Of a DNA stretch of 64,000 nucleotides, positions 12,501-20,983 are shown piece by piece. Position 1 is the first letter of the stretch. The number at the start of each line of letters is the position of its first letter. A program made the translations under genes and the position numbers. The stretch comes from Victivallales bacterium (GTDB taxonomy: Bacteria; Verrucomicrobiota; Lentisphaeria; Victivallales; UBA1829): assembly GCA_016285345.1 (NCBI GenBank), contig JAEEQN010000006.1, positions 37,638 to 101,637 on the forward strand. The letters run 5' to 3'. Under the pieces are notes generated by a model that worked only from the letters and a program-made list of their open reading frames with translations, was not told where the DNA came from and did no database searches.

Positions 12501-15500
12501 CGGTGATGTTGACTTCCAGCTTGCCCAGGTTGGCGAAATCGGACGCCGTATAGTCGCGGATCATCCAGATGTCATCGTGGATCGGCTTCTCGATGTTGAT
12601 CTGGAACAGATCGCCATTGAAGACGGAGTACTTCGAAACGGCGAAATCGCCGTTGGAGTTGATCTGGTTGGTGCCCTTGAAGGTAACGGAAACGTTGCCG
12701 TTGAACACCCACTTGGCGTTGGCGTCGCCGTTCAGGATCGCGGAGCCGCCCTGCGGGGTACCGGTGTTGTCCATCACGATGGTGACGTCTTCGTCGACCG
12801 TGATGCGGGCGTTGTTGCCGTAGACGATCGAGAAGTTCGTCGGGCCCTGGGCCACGATGCTGGCGGGCTTGGTCGGACTTATGTTGCCGGCCTGCGTGCC
12901 CGCGGTGCCCCAGTTGTAGACGTACACCGTACCGCCGCGGACCAGAGCCGCGTAGGCGTTGTCAGTATTGTCGAACGCGTTGACGCCCCAGATCATGTAA
13001 TCGCCGTTCACGGTGGTGCCGGTGACGGATTCCTTGAAAGACGGATTGACGTAGATGCGGCTCTTGTCCAGCAAGTACAGATCGTTGTTTTCGACGTACA
13101 AGTGGAAGTACGGATTGTCGGAAACGAACGAGGCGGCATTGTCGATGCCGGTGGACGTGTCGACGAGCTTGCGCAGGTTGTTGGTTCCAGCGTCGCCGGA
13201 GAACTCGGTTCCGGTGACGAAGACCGTGGAACCGGCGACGAGGTCGATGTGTTCGGCCGTGAGCGTGGAGCCCGAGGAGATCGTGAAGCCGTTGAAGCCT
13301 TCGACGGCTCCGGTCACGGTGGCGACGCCGTCGACCGTGAGCGTGGAAGCTCCGGTTCCGGCGGAGAGACTGCCCAGCGTGCCGCCTTCAATCTTGAAGT
13401 TGAAGCCGTCGACCGTGATGCTGTCGAATTCGCCGCCGTTCATGATGACGCTGTAGCCTTCGCCGACATTGGCGGCCGCTGCTTCATAGGAGCTGAACGC
13501 GTTGACGCCGTAGGTCAGGTAGGCGCCGTTGTAGAACGTGCCGGTGGTCTCTTCCGAATAGGTGCTGTTCAGATAGACGTCCATCGGGACCGAGGAGAGC
13601 AGGGAGAGGACGCCTTCCTGGGTCTCGGCGTTGATCGCGTAGACCAGGCTGTAGTTTTCCTTGCCTTCGCCGGTGACCACGCCGCTGATGCCCTGCTGGT
13701 AGTCGGCGATGCCGTCCTGGGCGATGACCACGGAACGGGAAGCGCCGGTGTAGCCGGTGACGTCGATCGAGATGACGTTGCCGTCGAGCGTGATGCTGTC
13801 GGCGTAGATGCTGCTGTCGGCATAGACGGACAGCGCGGATCCGGTGATGTCGCCGAACGCGGCGGACACGCCCTTCGCGACCTTGACGGTGTCGAAGTCA
13901 TCGACGTCGCCGAGCTGGCTGTCGGCCTTGACGTTGAGCGTGGACACGCCTGCGACGTTGTCCTTGGACCCGTCGAAGTCGGTCGCCTTGGCGAGAGCGC
14001 CTTCGATCACGACTGTGGCGTCGCCCTCGACATCGTCCTCGGCCACGACGACGGAACCGACGCTGGCGTTGGCGTTCAGGGTGACGGTGGAGTCGGAATC
14101 GCTGCCGGTGCCGGTCAGGGTGTCGACAGTGGCGCCGGCACGGACGGTCGCGGCGGTGCCGTATTCGACTTCAGCGAACGAGCCGCCGGTGACGGCGATG
14201 GCGTTGCCCCATTCGGCAGCGCGGGAGGCCGCGACATCGGCGTCGTTCAGAGCGTTGTAGTCGAAGTACAGGATCTGGCTGCCTTCGAAGGTGCCGTGAA
14301 CAGCGGCCGTGTAGTTGCTGTTCAGCTGGATTTCGCTGGCCTTGTCGTAGAGACCGATCTGCTTCAGCGTGGAGCCGCTTTCGATGAGAATGATCTCGTA
14401 GCGGTCATTGCCGGAGATGTCCTCGTTGCCGATCATCTCGATATTGGAGCGGTCGGCCGGAGCATAGATGCTGTTCGCGCGGATGATCTGGCGGGTGCCG
14501 CCTTCGTAGCCGCCCAGATTGATCTTGTACATGGAGTACTGGCCGGCGTTCGGAAGACGGGTGACGTCGCCGTTCAGGTCGGCGGACATGAACTGGATGT
14601 CATGGTTGACCACGAGCGTGGCGTCCGCGTCGATGACGATGGTTTCCCATTCCATGACCCAGTGGACATTCGTCGTTTCGCTCTGCTCGCCCTTGACGAT
14701 GTGCAGGGTCGTCGGGACGTTGAAGTTCTGCAGGGCGTTGCGTCCGTGCGTCAGGGAGTCGCCGGCGTGGATCTGGCCGTTGGTGGTGTTGTTCCCATCC
14801 CAGCCGCCGACGGTGGTGCCGCCGAGGGTCACGGTCATGCTGCCGGAGTTGTACGAGGTATAACGCAGCGTGACGTTGTTGTCGCCGCGCCAGTCGCCGG
14901 TGTACAGAGCATAGAACCCGCCCGTGACAATGGTGTCGAGGATCGTGAGGTTCAGGTTCGCGTTGATCACGGTCTGGGCATTGGCATCTTCGCTCAGACG
15001 GAAGGCGCGGATGTTCGCGGCGCGCGAGCCCTTGAGCGTGACGTCCAGGTCGATCGGGGCATCCGCGCTGGTGCCGATGTTGCCGTAGGCGACGTAGAAG
15101 TCGGTGATGCTGGAGCCGGAGATCTCGGCGTCGACGTTGCCGTTGAGCGTGGCGCCGAGGTTGTTGGTGGTAAGACGGAGACCGCCGGCGAAGGTGCTGC
15201 CGGAGATGTCGTAGTGGAGATCGCCGTTGATCGTGCTGACGCCGCCGACCGTGGTGGAGGGCTGGCCGTTGAGCGAGCTGTTGCTGATCGTGACATAGAC
15301 GTCGCCGTCGACCTGGCTGCCGTTGTCTCTGGCAACGAAATACGTGCCGTGCGACGAGTTGTCGGCCTGGAACTGGTAGGAATCCTTCATGACGAAGGTG
15401 TAGGTGTAATCAGCGCCGATGGTGGCCGTCTTGGCGAGCGCATAGAGGTTGCCTCTCATGGTCGAGCCGAGGATCATCGTGGTGTGATCGCCCGTGGCGG

Positions 15501-18500
15501 TGAAGCGCGTGTCGCTGGCAACGCCGCCGTAGATGCTGCTGTTGCCGCTGGCACCAACCATATCGACTTCGAACGCGGTGTTGACATCGGTGAAGCCGTT
15601 CTGGTTTTTGGTCATGTGATCGACGATGACGATCGTGCCGGAGACGCTTCTCGCCTCGGACTCGGCCGCGCTCTTCGTCTGGAAGACGTTGACGCCGTCG
15701 AACAGAGCATCGCCGGTCGCCTTGTCGAAGTCGCCGTCGACGAAGGAGGGAACGATGACCGTCTGCTTTTCGGTGACGGGGTTGCCGTCGCCGTCGACCT
15801 GAGGAACGCCGTCCACGATGACCTGGACGTCGATCTCTTTCTCCACATACCACATGGGAGCGGAGAAGACAACGTCGTTGGAAATGAGATATAGGTCGCC
15901 CGCGTGCGCGGATTCGCCGCCGAGGACCTGCTTGCCGTAGGACGGCTTGCCGACGACCGTGACCTGGTCTTCGGAGAGCGTGACCTTCGTCTTGTCGACG
16001 TCGAGGACCAGGCGGGAGCCGGATCCGTTGGAGGCGTCGATGACGATCGGGAGATCGGCCGGGATCGTGTCGGCGACGGCCAGGACCGCGCCGGCTTCGA
16101 TCGTGAGATCGGAGGCGGAGGCGATGCTCTTGGCCTTGCTGTCGCTGGTGACGAGGATGCCCTTCGTGGTGGTGACGGTGCCGACTTCGGAACCGTCGAG
16201 CACGACGGCGAAGTTGCCCGCGTTGACGTCCATGCCGGACTTGTCGCCGACGATGACGATCGTCGCGCCGGATCTGGCGCCCGCGACGGCTTCCGCGACG
16301 CTTGCGAACGCGTTCTTGCCGTAGAGGAGCTTGTGGCCGTCGACGATGCAGTCGGAATCGGCGGAGAAGCTGGAGTTGACGAAGACTTCGGAGGCCGAGT
16401 AGACGATGATGGAGGTCTTGCTCGCGAGGTATTCATAGTCGCCCTTGTTCAGGCCCGCGAAGTTGATCGTCCAGCTGTCGGCGCCGTCGTTGGCTCTGAG
16501 GATCTCGTTGTAGCCGATCATGTCGCCGACGTTGACGGTGAGGGTCTTGCCGTCGCCGTCGAAGGAGCTGCCGCCGACCGAGAGGGTGGAGGTGGCGTCG
16601 ATCGCGACGTTGCCGTAGCCGTAGATGCCGTTCTGGAACGCAACATTGGAGTTGGCGTTGACGGTGAGGTCGCCGTCCATGGACGCGTCGCCGGCCACGA
16701 ACAGCGAGGAGGTCGTGATGTTCTTCGCGCCGTTGAGGTTCGAGGCGTAGATCGTGCCGGTGTTGTCCAGATCCGAGCTCAGGCTGATGGAGCTGTAATC
16801 GAGACTGGAGGCGTAGATGACGCCGGAGTTCGTGAAGATGCCGCCGGAAACGCTGAGGTCGCCGTTGACGTAGATCGTGCCGCTGTTGCTGAACGATCCG
16901 CCGGCCGAGATCGCGCCTTCCACGCGAAATTCGCCGGAGTTGACGATAGAGTTTTCGAAGTAGAGAGAGCTCGCGCCGACAACGCCGCTGTTCTTGATGC
17001 TGGCGGCCTGAATGGCGCCCTTGGTGCTGATGGTGCGGAGGTTGGTGATCGCGGCTTCGCTGGCACTGATGCCGTTGTCGCCGACGTTAAGGGTACCGCC
17101 CGAAACGATGATGGCGTCGAAACCGCTGATTTCACCGACTTTGGCATGGCCGGTGACATTGAGAGTGGAAGTGCCGTCGGTGAACGCGCTGCCGCCGTTG
17201 AGTCTGGTGCCGATGTCCGCGCCGTAGACGATACCGGTGAAGGTGCCGTTGCCGGGGGCGTCGATGCCGACCGGGCCGCCCAGTTCGACGTTGACGTCGC
17301 CGGTGATCTTGTCATAATCGCCGCCGATGTACATTCTGTCAATGCCGCCCTTGGTGATCTTGGCGTTCACGCTGCCGATCGTATTCGCTTTATCCTCGAA
17401 ATCCTGTCCGCCGAGGACGAGGATCGTGATATTGGAGGCATTCGTCGGAGCGAAGGTGATCTCGTCGACAGAGCCGCCGTCCTTGAGACCGCCATAATAG
17501 GTGCCGACTGTCGCGGCGCCGACGTCGACGGTCTTGCCTTCGGCGAAGACGGTACCGACCGCGAGGCCGGATCCGAGCGCCAGATCGAGCTTGCCGTTAC
17601 TATCCTTACTATTATAGATCGTCTCTACGGAGCCGGAGTTGATGGCCAGAGTGCCTTCGACCGTATTGTCCGTAGGGAGATAAATTTCATTCGCGGTGAG
17701 GCTGGTGAAGGTGGCGTCGATGTCGCCGATCTCCGCGCCGCGGAAATCGACCGTGTTGGCGGTGAGGCCGGTGGCGTCGAGGAACGAGACGTCCAGATCG
17801 CCGAAGCTGACCGTGCCGACGCTGGAGAGGCCGGTGATGATGACCGTGGAATCACCGTGCTTCACGCCGGTTTCGCCGATCACGAAGTCTTTGCCTTCCA
17901 TGCTGATCGCGGCAGTCTGGCCCTGGACGACCACGCTGTAATCCTTGGTCGCGATGGAATCGCCGATCTGGGTGCTGCCGTCGGGGACGATCGTGATGAC
18001 GGCCTGGTCGGCGGTAACGGCCTTCTGGGCCTCCGCAACCGAAGAATACCCTGTATATTCTTTTCCTTCATATATAACAGTGGCGCCGTCCGTGTACGAG
18101 CTGTCCACCAGGACGGTTTCGCCTTCGTGCAGGACGAGCTTGTCGCCGACGAGGGAGTACTGTCCGGGCATGAAGCCGTATTTGAGGCTTTCGCCGTTCA
18201 GCGTGACGTCCGTGATGTCGCCGACGCTGAAGTCCGTGAGGCCGCTGATGAGCGTGTTGCTCACGGCGGTGTAGGTGCCGGTGACGGCGAGCGTGCCGAC
18301 GCCCTTGATCGCGCCGACGGAGACTTCCGCGCCCTGGGCCAGATTCACGAGCGTGGCGCCGGAGATGCTGGTGGCCTGGACTTTCGCGCCTGCGTCGATC
18401 GTGATCGTTTTGAAGCGGTCGATGATGCCGGTGACGGTCTTGGTCTCGGAACCGGCGAGGATCAGGTCGAACTTCTCGACATTCGGGAGGGCTTCGGTGT

Positions 18501-19410
18501 TGCCGTTGCCGCGGATGTTGGCCGCGGTCGAACCCGCGACGGTGAGTTCGTAGGAGCCGCTCCAGTCGTCCGCGTTGTTCAGATAACCGATGTTGATGTC
18601 ACCGCCGACGCTGGAACCGGTGATGGTGACTTTGTATTTCGCCTTGACGGGCATCGGGTCTTCGTTTTCCCCGACGTTGGTCTGGATGCTGCGGAAAGAA
18701 CCGAGAATCTTCACGTTGGAGACGGTGCCGGTGATGATGGAAAGCTCATCCGCGTACTCGGCGTTGGACAGTCTGCCGCTGTGGATGTGGAAATCGTGGT
18801 GGCTGTTGTTGCCGTCGGTCTGGATTTCCTTGATCTCGGTATCCGAGACGGTGAAGTTGATATCGCCGTTGACAATGCCGAAGTTGCGATACGTGGTGCC
18901 GCCCGCGATCACCAGAGAGTTGAGCGTGGAGCCGGAGACATCCACGTTGAAATTGCCGATGATGTTGATGCCGGCGAGAAGGGATGCCGGGGCGAGCGTG
19001 AAGTTGATGAGCGCGTCTACCAGCGTGATATTGATGCCGTCTTCAGCGACAACCGTGCTGTTGGCGGTCTTCGGCACGCCGTAAACGTAGTTCGCGGTCG
19101 AGCCTTCGAAATGGATGCCGTAGGCGCCGGTGCTGTAGAGGCTGTCGCCGGCGATGAGATAGTTCGACACATACATGGTCGAGCCGTCCGCGGCATAGAC
19201 CGTGGTGCCGTCGACGAGAGAGAACCACTTCTTGAGGTGGCTGGAGTCGGGCGCGAACGCGTTTGCGCCGTTTTCGAGGTCATCTGTAGTCGACCCGAAG
19301 ACTAGCGCTTCCCCCGTAATGGAACTGGTGCCGCCCAGGGCGTCGATCGCTTCCTGGGAGACATAGGCGGGGTCAAGATAGACATTGCCTGTTGCTTTTG
19401 CTGTTGCCAT
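3508..19410 (-). CDS. Giant (5,300-residue) beta-repeat surface/secreted protein with C-terminal FG-GAP-like domain
   Basis: An uninterrupted 15.9-kb gene starts at ATG 19410, with AAGGAG 8 bases upstream. There is no N-terminal signal peptide (MATAKATGNVYLDPAY). The body holds about 16 copies of a divergent module opening with a V-[YF]-[VLF]-N-[SP]-x-[WYF] strand, then a TG turn, a 'YG.NAF' element and a 'GG' turn, spaced roughly 150-450 residues apart. Between them run beta-helix-like segments rich in G, T, N, V and D, like autotransporter passenger or adhesin repeats. The last ~320 residues carry five Asp-rich FG-GAP/VCBS-like calcium loops: DRDGNGTSD, DMDGDGCAD, DFDGDGRDS, DFAGDGKED and DYNGDQKDE. 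No beta-barrel translocator and no LPXTG-like sorting signal are visible. The final 110 residues resemble the C-terminus of the repeat protein at 42035-45379. Function is unknown; adhesion or a surface layer is an inference. Confidence 0.9.
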   Translation of the reverse strand: MATAKATGNVYLDPAYVSQEAIDALGGTSSITGEALVFGSTTDDLENGANAFAPDSSHLKKWFSLVDGTTVYAADGSTMYVSNYLIAGDSLYSTGAYGIHFEGSTANYVYGVPKTANSTVVAEDGINITLVDALINFTLAPASLLAGINIIGNFNVDVSGSTLNSLVIAGGTTYRNFGIVNGDINFTVSDTEIKEIQTDGNNSHHDFHIHSGRLSNAEYADELSIITGTVSNVKILGSFRSIQTNVGENEDPMPVKAKYKVTITGSSVGGDINIGYLNNADDWSGSYELTVAGSTAANIRGNGNTEALPNVEKFDLILAGSETKTVTGIIDRFKTITIDAGAKVQATSISGATLVNLAQGAEVSVGAIKGVGTLAVTGTYTAVSNTLISGLTDFSVGDITDVTLNGESLKYGFMPGQYSLVGDKLVLHEGETVLVDSSYTDGATVIYEGKEYTGYSSVAEAQKAVTADQAVITIVPDGSTQIGDSIATKDYSVVVQGQTAAISMEGKDFVIGETGVKHGDSTVIITGLSSVGTVSFGDLDVSFLDATGLTANTVDFRGAEIGDIDATFTSLTANEIYLPTDNTVEGTLAINSGSVETIYNSKDSNGKLDLALGSGLAVGTVFAEGKTVDVGAATVGTYYGGLKDGGSVDEITFAPTNASNITILVLGGQDFEDKANTIGSVNAKITKGGIDRMYIGGDYDKITGDVNVELGGPVGIDAPGNGTFTGIVYGADIGTRLNGGSAFTDGTSTLNVTGHAKVGEISGFDAIIVSGGTLNVGDNGISASEAAITNLRTISTKGAIQAASIKNSGVVGASSLYFENSIVNSGEFRVEGAISAGGSFSNSGTIYVNGDLSVSGGIFTNSGVIYASSLDYSSISLSSDLDNTGTIYASNLNGAKNITTSSLFVAGDASMDGDLTVNANSNVAFQNGIYGYGNVAIDATSTLSVGGSSFDGDGKTLTVNVGDMIGYNEILRANDGADSWTINFAGLNKGDYEYLASKTSIIVYSASEVFVNSSFSADSDCIVDGHKLLYGKNAFASVAEAVAGARSGATIVIVGDKSGMDVNAGNFAVVLDGSEVGTVTTTKGILVTSDSKAKSIASASDLTIEAGAVLAVADTIPADLPIVIDASNGSGSRLVLDVDKTKVTLSEDQVTVVGKPSYGKQVLGGESAHAGDLYLISNDVVFSAPMWYVEKEIDVQVIVDGVPQVDGDGNPVTEKQTVIVPSFVDGDFDKATGDALFDGVNVFQTKSAAESEARSVSGTIVIVDHMTKNQNGFTDVNTAFEVDMVGASGNSSIYGGVASDTRFTATGDHTTMILGSTMRGNLYALAKTATIGADYTYTFVMKDSYQFQADNSSHGTYFVARDNGSQVDGDVYVTISNSSLNGQPSTTVGGVSTINGDLHYDISGSTFAGGLRLTTNNLGATLNGNVDAEISGSSITDFYVAYGNIGTSADAPIDLDVTLKGSRAANIRAFRLSEDANAQTVINANLNLTILDTIVTGGFYALYTGDWRGDNNVTLRYTSYNSGSMTVTLGGTTVGGWDGNNTTNGQIHAGDSLTHGRNALQNFNVPTTLHIVKGEQSETTNVHWVMEWETIVIDADATLVVNHDIQFMSADLNGDVTRLPNAGQYSMYKINLGGYEGGTRQIIRANSIYAPADRSNIEMIGNEDISGNDRYEIILIESGSTLKQIGLYDKASEIQLNSNYTAAVHGTFEGSQILYFDYNALNDADVAASRAAEWGNAIAVTGGSFAEVEYGTAATVRAGATVDTLTGTGSDSDSTVTLNANASVGSVVVAEDDVEGDATVVIEGALAKATDFDGSKDNVAGVSTLNVKADSQLGDVDDFDTVKVAKGVSAAFGDITGSALSVYADSSIYADSITLDGNVISIDVTGYTGASRSVVIAQDGIADYQQGISGVVTGEGKENYSLVYAINAETQEGVLSLLSSVPMDVYLNSTYSEETTGTFYNGAYLTYGVNAFSSYEAAAANVGEGYSVIMNGGEFDSITVDGFNFKIEGGTLGSLSAGTGASTLTVDGVATVTGAVEGFNGFTISSGSTLTAEHIDLVAGSTVFVTGTEFSGDAGTNNLRKLVDTSTGIDNAASFVSDNPYFHLYVENNDLYLLDKSRIYVNPSFKESVTGTTVNGDYMIWGVNAFDNTDNAYAALVRGGTVYVYNWGTAGTQAGNISPTKPASIVAQGPTNFSIVYGNNARITVDEDVTIVMDNTGTPQGGSAILNGDANAKWVFNGNVSVTFKGTNQINSNGDFAVSKYSVFNGDLFQINIEKPIHDDIWMIRDYTASDFANLGKLEVNITGMTSNNGSKWMGIFRGDNVALPAMNVELNIKDSVFNGGDWSVGLVEGGNANNPANFSVHLNNSTIQGWISGAKSVKWRGGGGYNEGAYAGTRTLYVDGTKASSVIDARMFHHIVISADATLNVSGTVRFLDPREGDPNSVVIDLTGYTGGDKMFLNGTDFRIGNNDDRPRATADEVALTVLGNNGDYIGGLGLRHGAFVITKNGDVFFNANFTDDDIGLQVGSTYVLIDKNTPSNSNAFTAYADAKAAIDARQALGLERNLNVGGVAENADFYADGYKINVYGGAYANGFYGSDRDGFSVESVDITVTGGLFTGKFGVSDGTGSVTGDARIELAGGTFGTPETETKAEVPVTIDGTSDKVDGTSTLVLSKDLVADTVTDGKTVVNADIVGYVTGFDSVEVGKNIANMTIGHDLTATSITVDASSQLTVLGALTADTITIDATEYVGPSKVIAVSSSFEEVANQPAVTVLGDTDTYDYKYVEDTLYLVSKLAGNVYLNSAWDPDISGTVYNGELLVWGVNATNSMAEAIGKLQDQYTLFITGGQFDGNYTFSGKASIDIRDNAVSIGGLVLGDGSSVKISGITAGGASSIGTIAGVEGATAGYALTVNDETAITSIDGVKNFTFSAGKDITVSGGVTYVADGGSLTVDFAGYTQTAETATLLDSEVANFLQPVEGQTFSRTTVGSANNDALIMPYYDEEKKAVIGVKAGQLGIVVMPDDERNNNNINGQVVTIDGITGTMVYNYNLNQTPETVATYIELGGTIYADGVVAIQNVYTPYFFTNKPLDAVIKNSNISGLVVGYDNGDQYHGARYRSDGKTRYGAFNFLAENTTFNWYTNIAAYGYNNGTDKKGFQRLVVADLVPNPDDPDNPGLVDTQYNITIDGCTNGCDVRIAENSMISGGTVNVNLNNLQVNSGISLFRHTYNGEDGSQLKELNVSLTNTKITAQRWIYAWDVDEDNSTTINMTIKDTTVSGGTDQSIGIFGQCQNGTWSGEATVTISGFTTEGRLSAHGEGNNDSRSTIAGKITVKVEGENYIRVLRGVDVIDIADGVVLGGAEIRLADSAQFILRGETGYTGDAKEYVVVGTTITGINKENAFFQDEDGYDIEGYKAVIGSKSVFVYKTAGDVFLSNTYTEATTGTYVTESDGTKNILVYGDNAVSGIGAASASMDARGEDASLIVLGGPTNFEARGYRTVFEGGKSTNVWGGYRGDATDVQETVSSANITVNSGATVTNIYAAAEMAMVSHDANITIGDGTAILGVIDGADNFVGGESYLTFAGTATVGGDVLGFKNVYVDADGLVSVTGAVSDTVIVIDTTNFDNSSKIVMTSEAGFADGVTAVLTVAEGFEAKFSDDRKSLMVVSPFVGDTYFNSEWDSSITGTVIDGVELVWNKNAFDSIADAITAVGQDYSVIMDGGVSAEDADLNGHDFVAGGTQVGKITSAGATLTVTNTLTAGGFSGFSAINMSAATPITVTGAVALAEDATLTIDATGYKQDEYNVTLISAGEGITNLTRDDITINGSTAFRAYVSQEDGNVHMVKVTGNVFFSTEYSAEATQGVKDELTGEILFFGENAFNTLDAALNSVVEGGTVFAYNVQGAVNPSGTTPMNLHLVGGTVTALRIKSGDQGSSTQQVNVPITLTVDGTYLDGGMDYILGRGNTYRSVGASLAYYEPVTINLTGGTNNGNIRFVGQWSSILGDITLNMTDWEIRGDIKPFAGDARFGSDDTGLSKIVWNWENVTLPTSKWIAIANVTDWGAQKAGVDGTTRQSMDAIEFNIKNSYLRGSTSRVAALVEGNDGRHNSNTDITFSVENSTIDCLLTASVTTNLTNSTMGVKTLKISGSSSYIQWANWFQILDIASADTYLSGATVTFQGAGVINVDATGYDGASKVLISLTGGFQQTENQDGNPVTLNLTQDGTAYELVYAPKALVLKLKDEAISNVYVNSAYAADVTGSVYPATGDILFFNENAFTGIADALAVLPADGGIYVTGGSVTVAAALPGNNLTIDAGANLTYTAGVAITITDAFENNGVMAISTEGFDLSSGKALALSAGSISGTGVYQAFGDDRYLVTKQGNSLFIVMRKDDVYVNTQWANDESGAIVTLISGETATVGIDAFGSAIGALNNVMKGGTITIEGGTVTFGSEKVDAKVTALAGVIVDTAIIEKDGSLTVSEGATASNVTVRTGGSLTVNAGAIQTGTLALGADATATINGTLDFNLVGVSVSADPIVTNINYVGGTPTYTITVDATQTDGTYSLASGAAEFSFTAPISVKTSSAVLGQITALDKSAYFAGAEYTLSVTEGVLTLTKETKEDPGITLSYVNSEWEGSETGAIVIDGGTFGYNAFATGDEAIAAIVDYGEVDVVGGTVSFKDAISKTVSINSSSTLVGNATFATAVTINGTVAFDTAFVTEEAAQFAGFSFVSGDTKYTLADEAGVIGEYKLASGVTEFTDGISFAGKTLTVGGEAVVVDDLAYSIAVVGTDLVLSVEAHSDLPAQAFVNSAWSAYSEGEPVEVYGSTTATIGIDAFATLQPAIAGTSADGKINVVGGGISFADGYSKTITVDADAYVYGTATFDKPITINGLVLFDITATSTTEAQFKGFSNVTTSESTTYILTADLATELGTYLLASDAAGLTGEVSMLKGGELYTLKIGGKGAVIGDYVYSLGFTDNDDLALKVSEFEPQHFTKGDRDGNGTSDVMFVRTKRWDEETQSYVTGNHAHGYWMNGKDTWWTAAALWISPEWDNLGSYDMDGDGCADAVMFGNVTTESGIKGAYIGFYRAGDDVNGWQHVGYLYNAEDIAWQTKVGNMTGNYDGKNSIVWFAPERSLLGFWKDGTDQWVGLSLDFAGNDWSLAGCGDFDGDGRDSVLMSYNGGQLFYSVDQNGVSTLLGTGVNNWSGWDIRAIGDFAGDGKEDIVLFHEATGSMVMLADGNPDDWASIGQLDPTDWFIAGCGDYNGDQKDELLVRQYSTGMLGYYNNGVQSVENWTVLGYGVTMEWTVIA

Positions 19411-19418
19411 AGCTTTTT

Positions 19419-19424
19419 CTCCTT
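19419..19424 (-). promoter_or_regulatory. Shine-Dalgarno site of the giant gene
   Basis: AAGGAG on the minus strand lies 8 bases before the ATG at 19410. It supports that start and therefore the absence of a signal peptide. Confidence 0.75.
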
Positions 19425-19429
19425 GGTTG

Positions 19430-19795
19430 TTAAGCTAGGGTTTCGGTTTCTTGCGAATTTGTTACTGTTTTGTTGATTTGTTTGCCTTTCTTTTTCTGGG
19501 TTGTGTTGTGGGTTTCCTTTCGGGTTTGTGGTTGAGATTGAATACGGGATGAGATAAAAATCGTTCTGGTTACGCTTGAACCCGCGGAATCAACCGGGAA
19601 GCCGGACAATCCGTCCGGCTCCGCCTCGCGGAGGTCTGCGTCCGCCGAGGCGTCTCTGCACACGGCGTCCTGTTTCCAGCGGAGCGGCCGGACGGCGGGA
19701 CGGCGTTCGGGGGCAGAGAAAACGCACATCGCGGCGACCAGGGCATCCGCCCCGGCGCCGTTCGCCGTTTCCGTCCGTTTCCAGTTCGTCGTCAT
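19430..19795 (-). CDS. Possible small leader ORF ahead of the giant gene
   Basis: A 121-codon frame begins MTTNWKRTETANGAGADA with AGGAG 8 bases upstream of its ATG and ends 19 bases before the giant gene's start codon. The first ~70 codons have GC-rich third positions like real genes nearby. The last ~50 codons are AT-rich and Lys/Gln/Thr-rich, which looks like untranslated leader. I recognise no family. It may be a translated leader peptide, a decayed gene, or chance. Confidence 0.22.
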   Translation of the reverse strand: MTTNWKRTETANGAGADALVAAMCVFSAPERRPAVRPLRWKQDAVCRDASADADLREAEPDGLSGFPVDSAGSSVTRTIFISSRIQSQPQTRKETHNTTQKKKGKQINKTVTNSQETETLA

Positions 19796-20303
19796 CGTCT
19801 GTCTCCTGCGGTTTCCCGCGGTTGTTCCGGTTGCTTCTTCAGTCCGGGGTTCGGTTCCCGTCCTGCTTCTCGGGGCCGCCTTCCGGCAGCCCTTCGATCG
19901 GGTTCAAGTCAGTGAAAATCCTGTTCGGCCTGAGCTTTCGTTCAGGCGCCGCTGAGCGGCGTTCGTGCGTCCCGTCCGGCTTCTTCCGTCTCCGCCCTGC
20001 CCTGTCCGGCTCCCGCCGGGATCAGGTTCAGTTCGGACGACCGGCTCTCCGCCGTCCGTTTTTCCGGTTTACCACCCGGGTCCGGCCTCCTGTTCCGCTC
20101 GTTTGCTGTTCGTCTGGTTCATGGTCTGTATCTCGTTTCGTTTTGTGTTCCGTTCAGCTCGCTCTGTTCGATCTTTTCAGCTCGTCCTGTTCATCCATGT
20201 TTGTCCGGTTCGTTTTTCCGTCTCGTCTATCCGTTTCGTTTTGAGCTCATTTTACGCGTTGTGCCCGCTCACAGGCGATTTTATTTATATTATTCTCGCG
20301 TAT

Positions 20304-20331
20304 ATTATACACGACTAAGAGGGAATTTCAA
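20304..20331 (-). promoter_or_regulatory. Putative promoter driving the giant gene
   Basis: Read on the minus strand, TTGAAA (20326-20331) and TATAAT (20304-20309) are separated by 16 bases, a close sigma-70 match. The transcript would have a leader of nearly 900 bases before the giant gene's start codon. Confidence 0.5.
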
Positions 20332-20478
20332 ATGTATTTTTTGCCAGAAAACATGTTCTTTTTGAGAATAGTGCAGATTATTGACATAAATCCTAAAAAA
20401 TTCGATGCCCTGGGGTATTCATTCCGGTCATCCCAAAATCCAGAGAAGAGTAAATTAACAAGCAATTTTTACATCGTC

Positions 20479-20516
20479 GGATGCCCTGACAGAAAAAAGA
20501 AACGGCATCCATTTTT
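20479..20516 (+). terminator. Terminator-like hairpin in AT-rich intergenic region
   Basis: GGATGCC and GGCATCC can pair across an 18-base loop, followed by ATTTTT on the plus strand. No gene reading into it is evident, so it may end an unrecognised short transcript or be fortuitous. Confidence 0.3.
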
Positions 20517-20974
20517 CCCGGCGACGAAAAACAGGCAACAACAAAAAGCACATGCCGCGCCCCGACACAAAAACAGAAGCCTGTCGCCACAAGAAAGTTA
20601 AACAATTCATGCATGCAGAAAGGAAGCAAATAGTTTTGTTCTTTTTCACTCATTTTTTTGTTATTTTTTTGTTTCCGTTTCACATACTTTTACAAACTAC
20701 ATTTTTGCCTTCAGAGACCATATTTCAGCAGATATTCACATGCATTCTTTATTTTCGCTCTTCGCAAAACGCAAGTCGCAAAAAAAGACAAAAAAGATAA
20801 AGCTTATAGGTCTTATAAGACTTATAAAAAGATATTTAAATTATCACAACATGCACTCACTATCATTTATTGTTATTCCTCTTTCCGCATCTTTCTCTGC
20901 CATCGCATTTCTTCGCACACGCACAAATACTACACAACTTTTATCAAAAGATACATTCTATTTTCTCCGCGCGG

Positions 20975-20983
20975 TGATATATT
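20975..20983 (+). promoter_or_regulatory. Extended -10 promoter candidate for the SASA esterase
   Basis: TGATATATT contains an extended -10 (TGn followed by TATATT at 20978-20983). No good -35 is present. It lies about 115 bases before the ATG at 21098. Confidence 0.35.
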
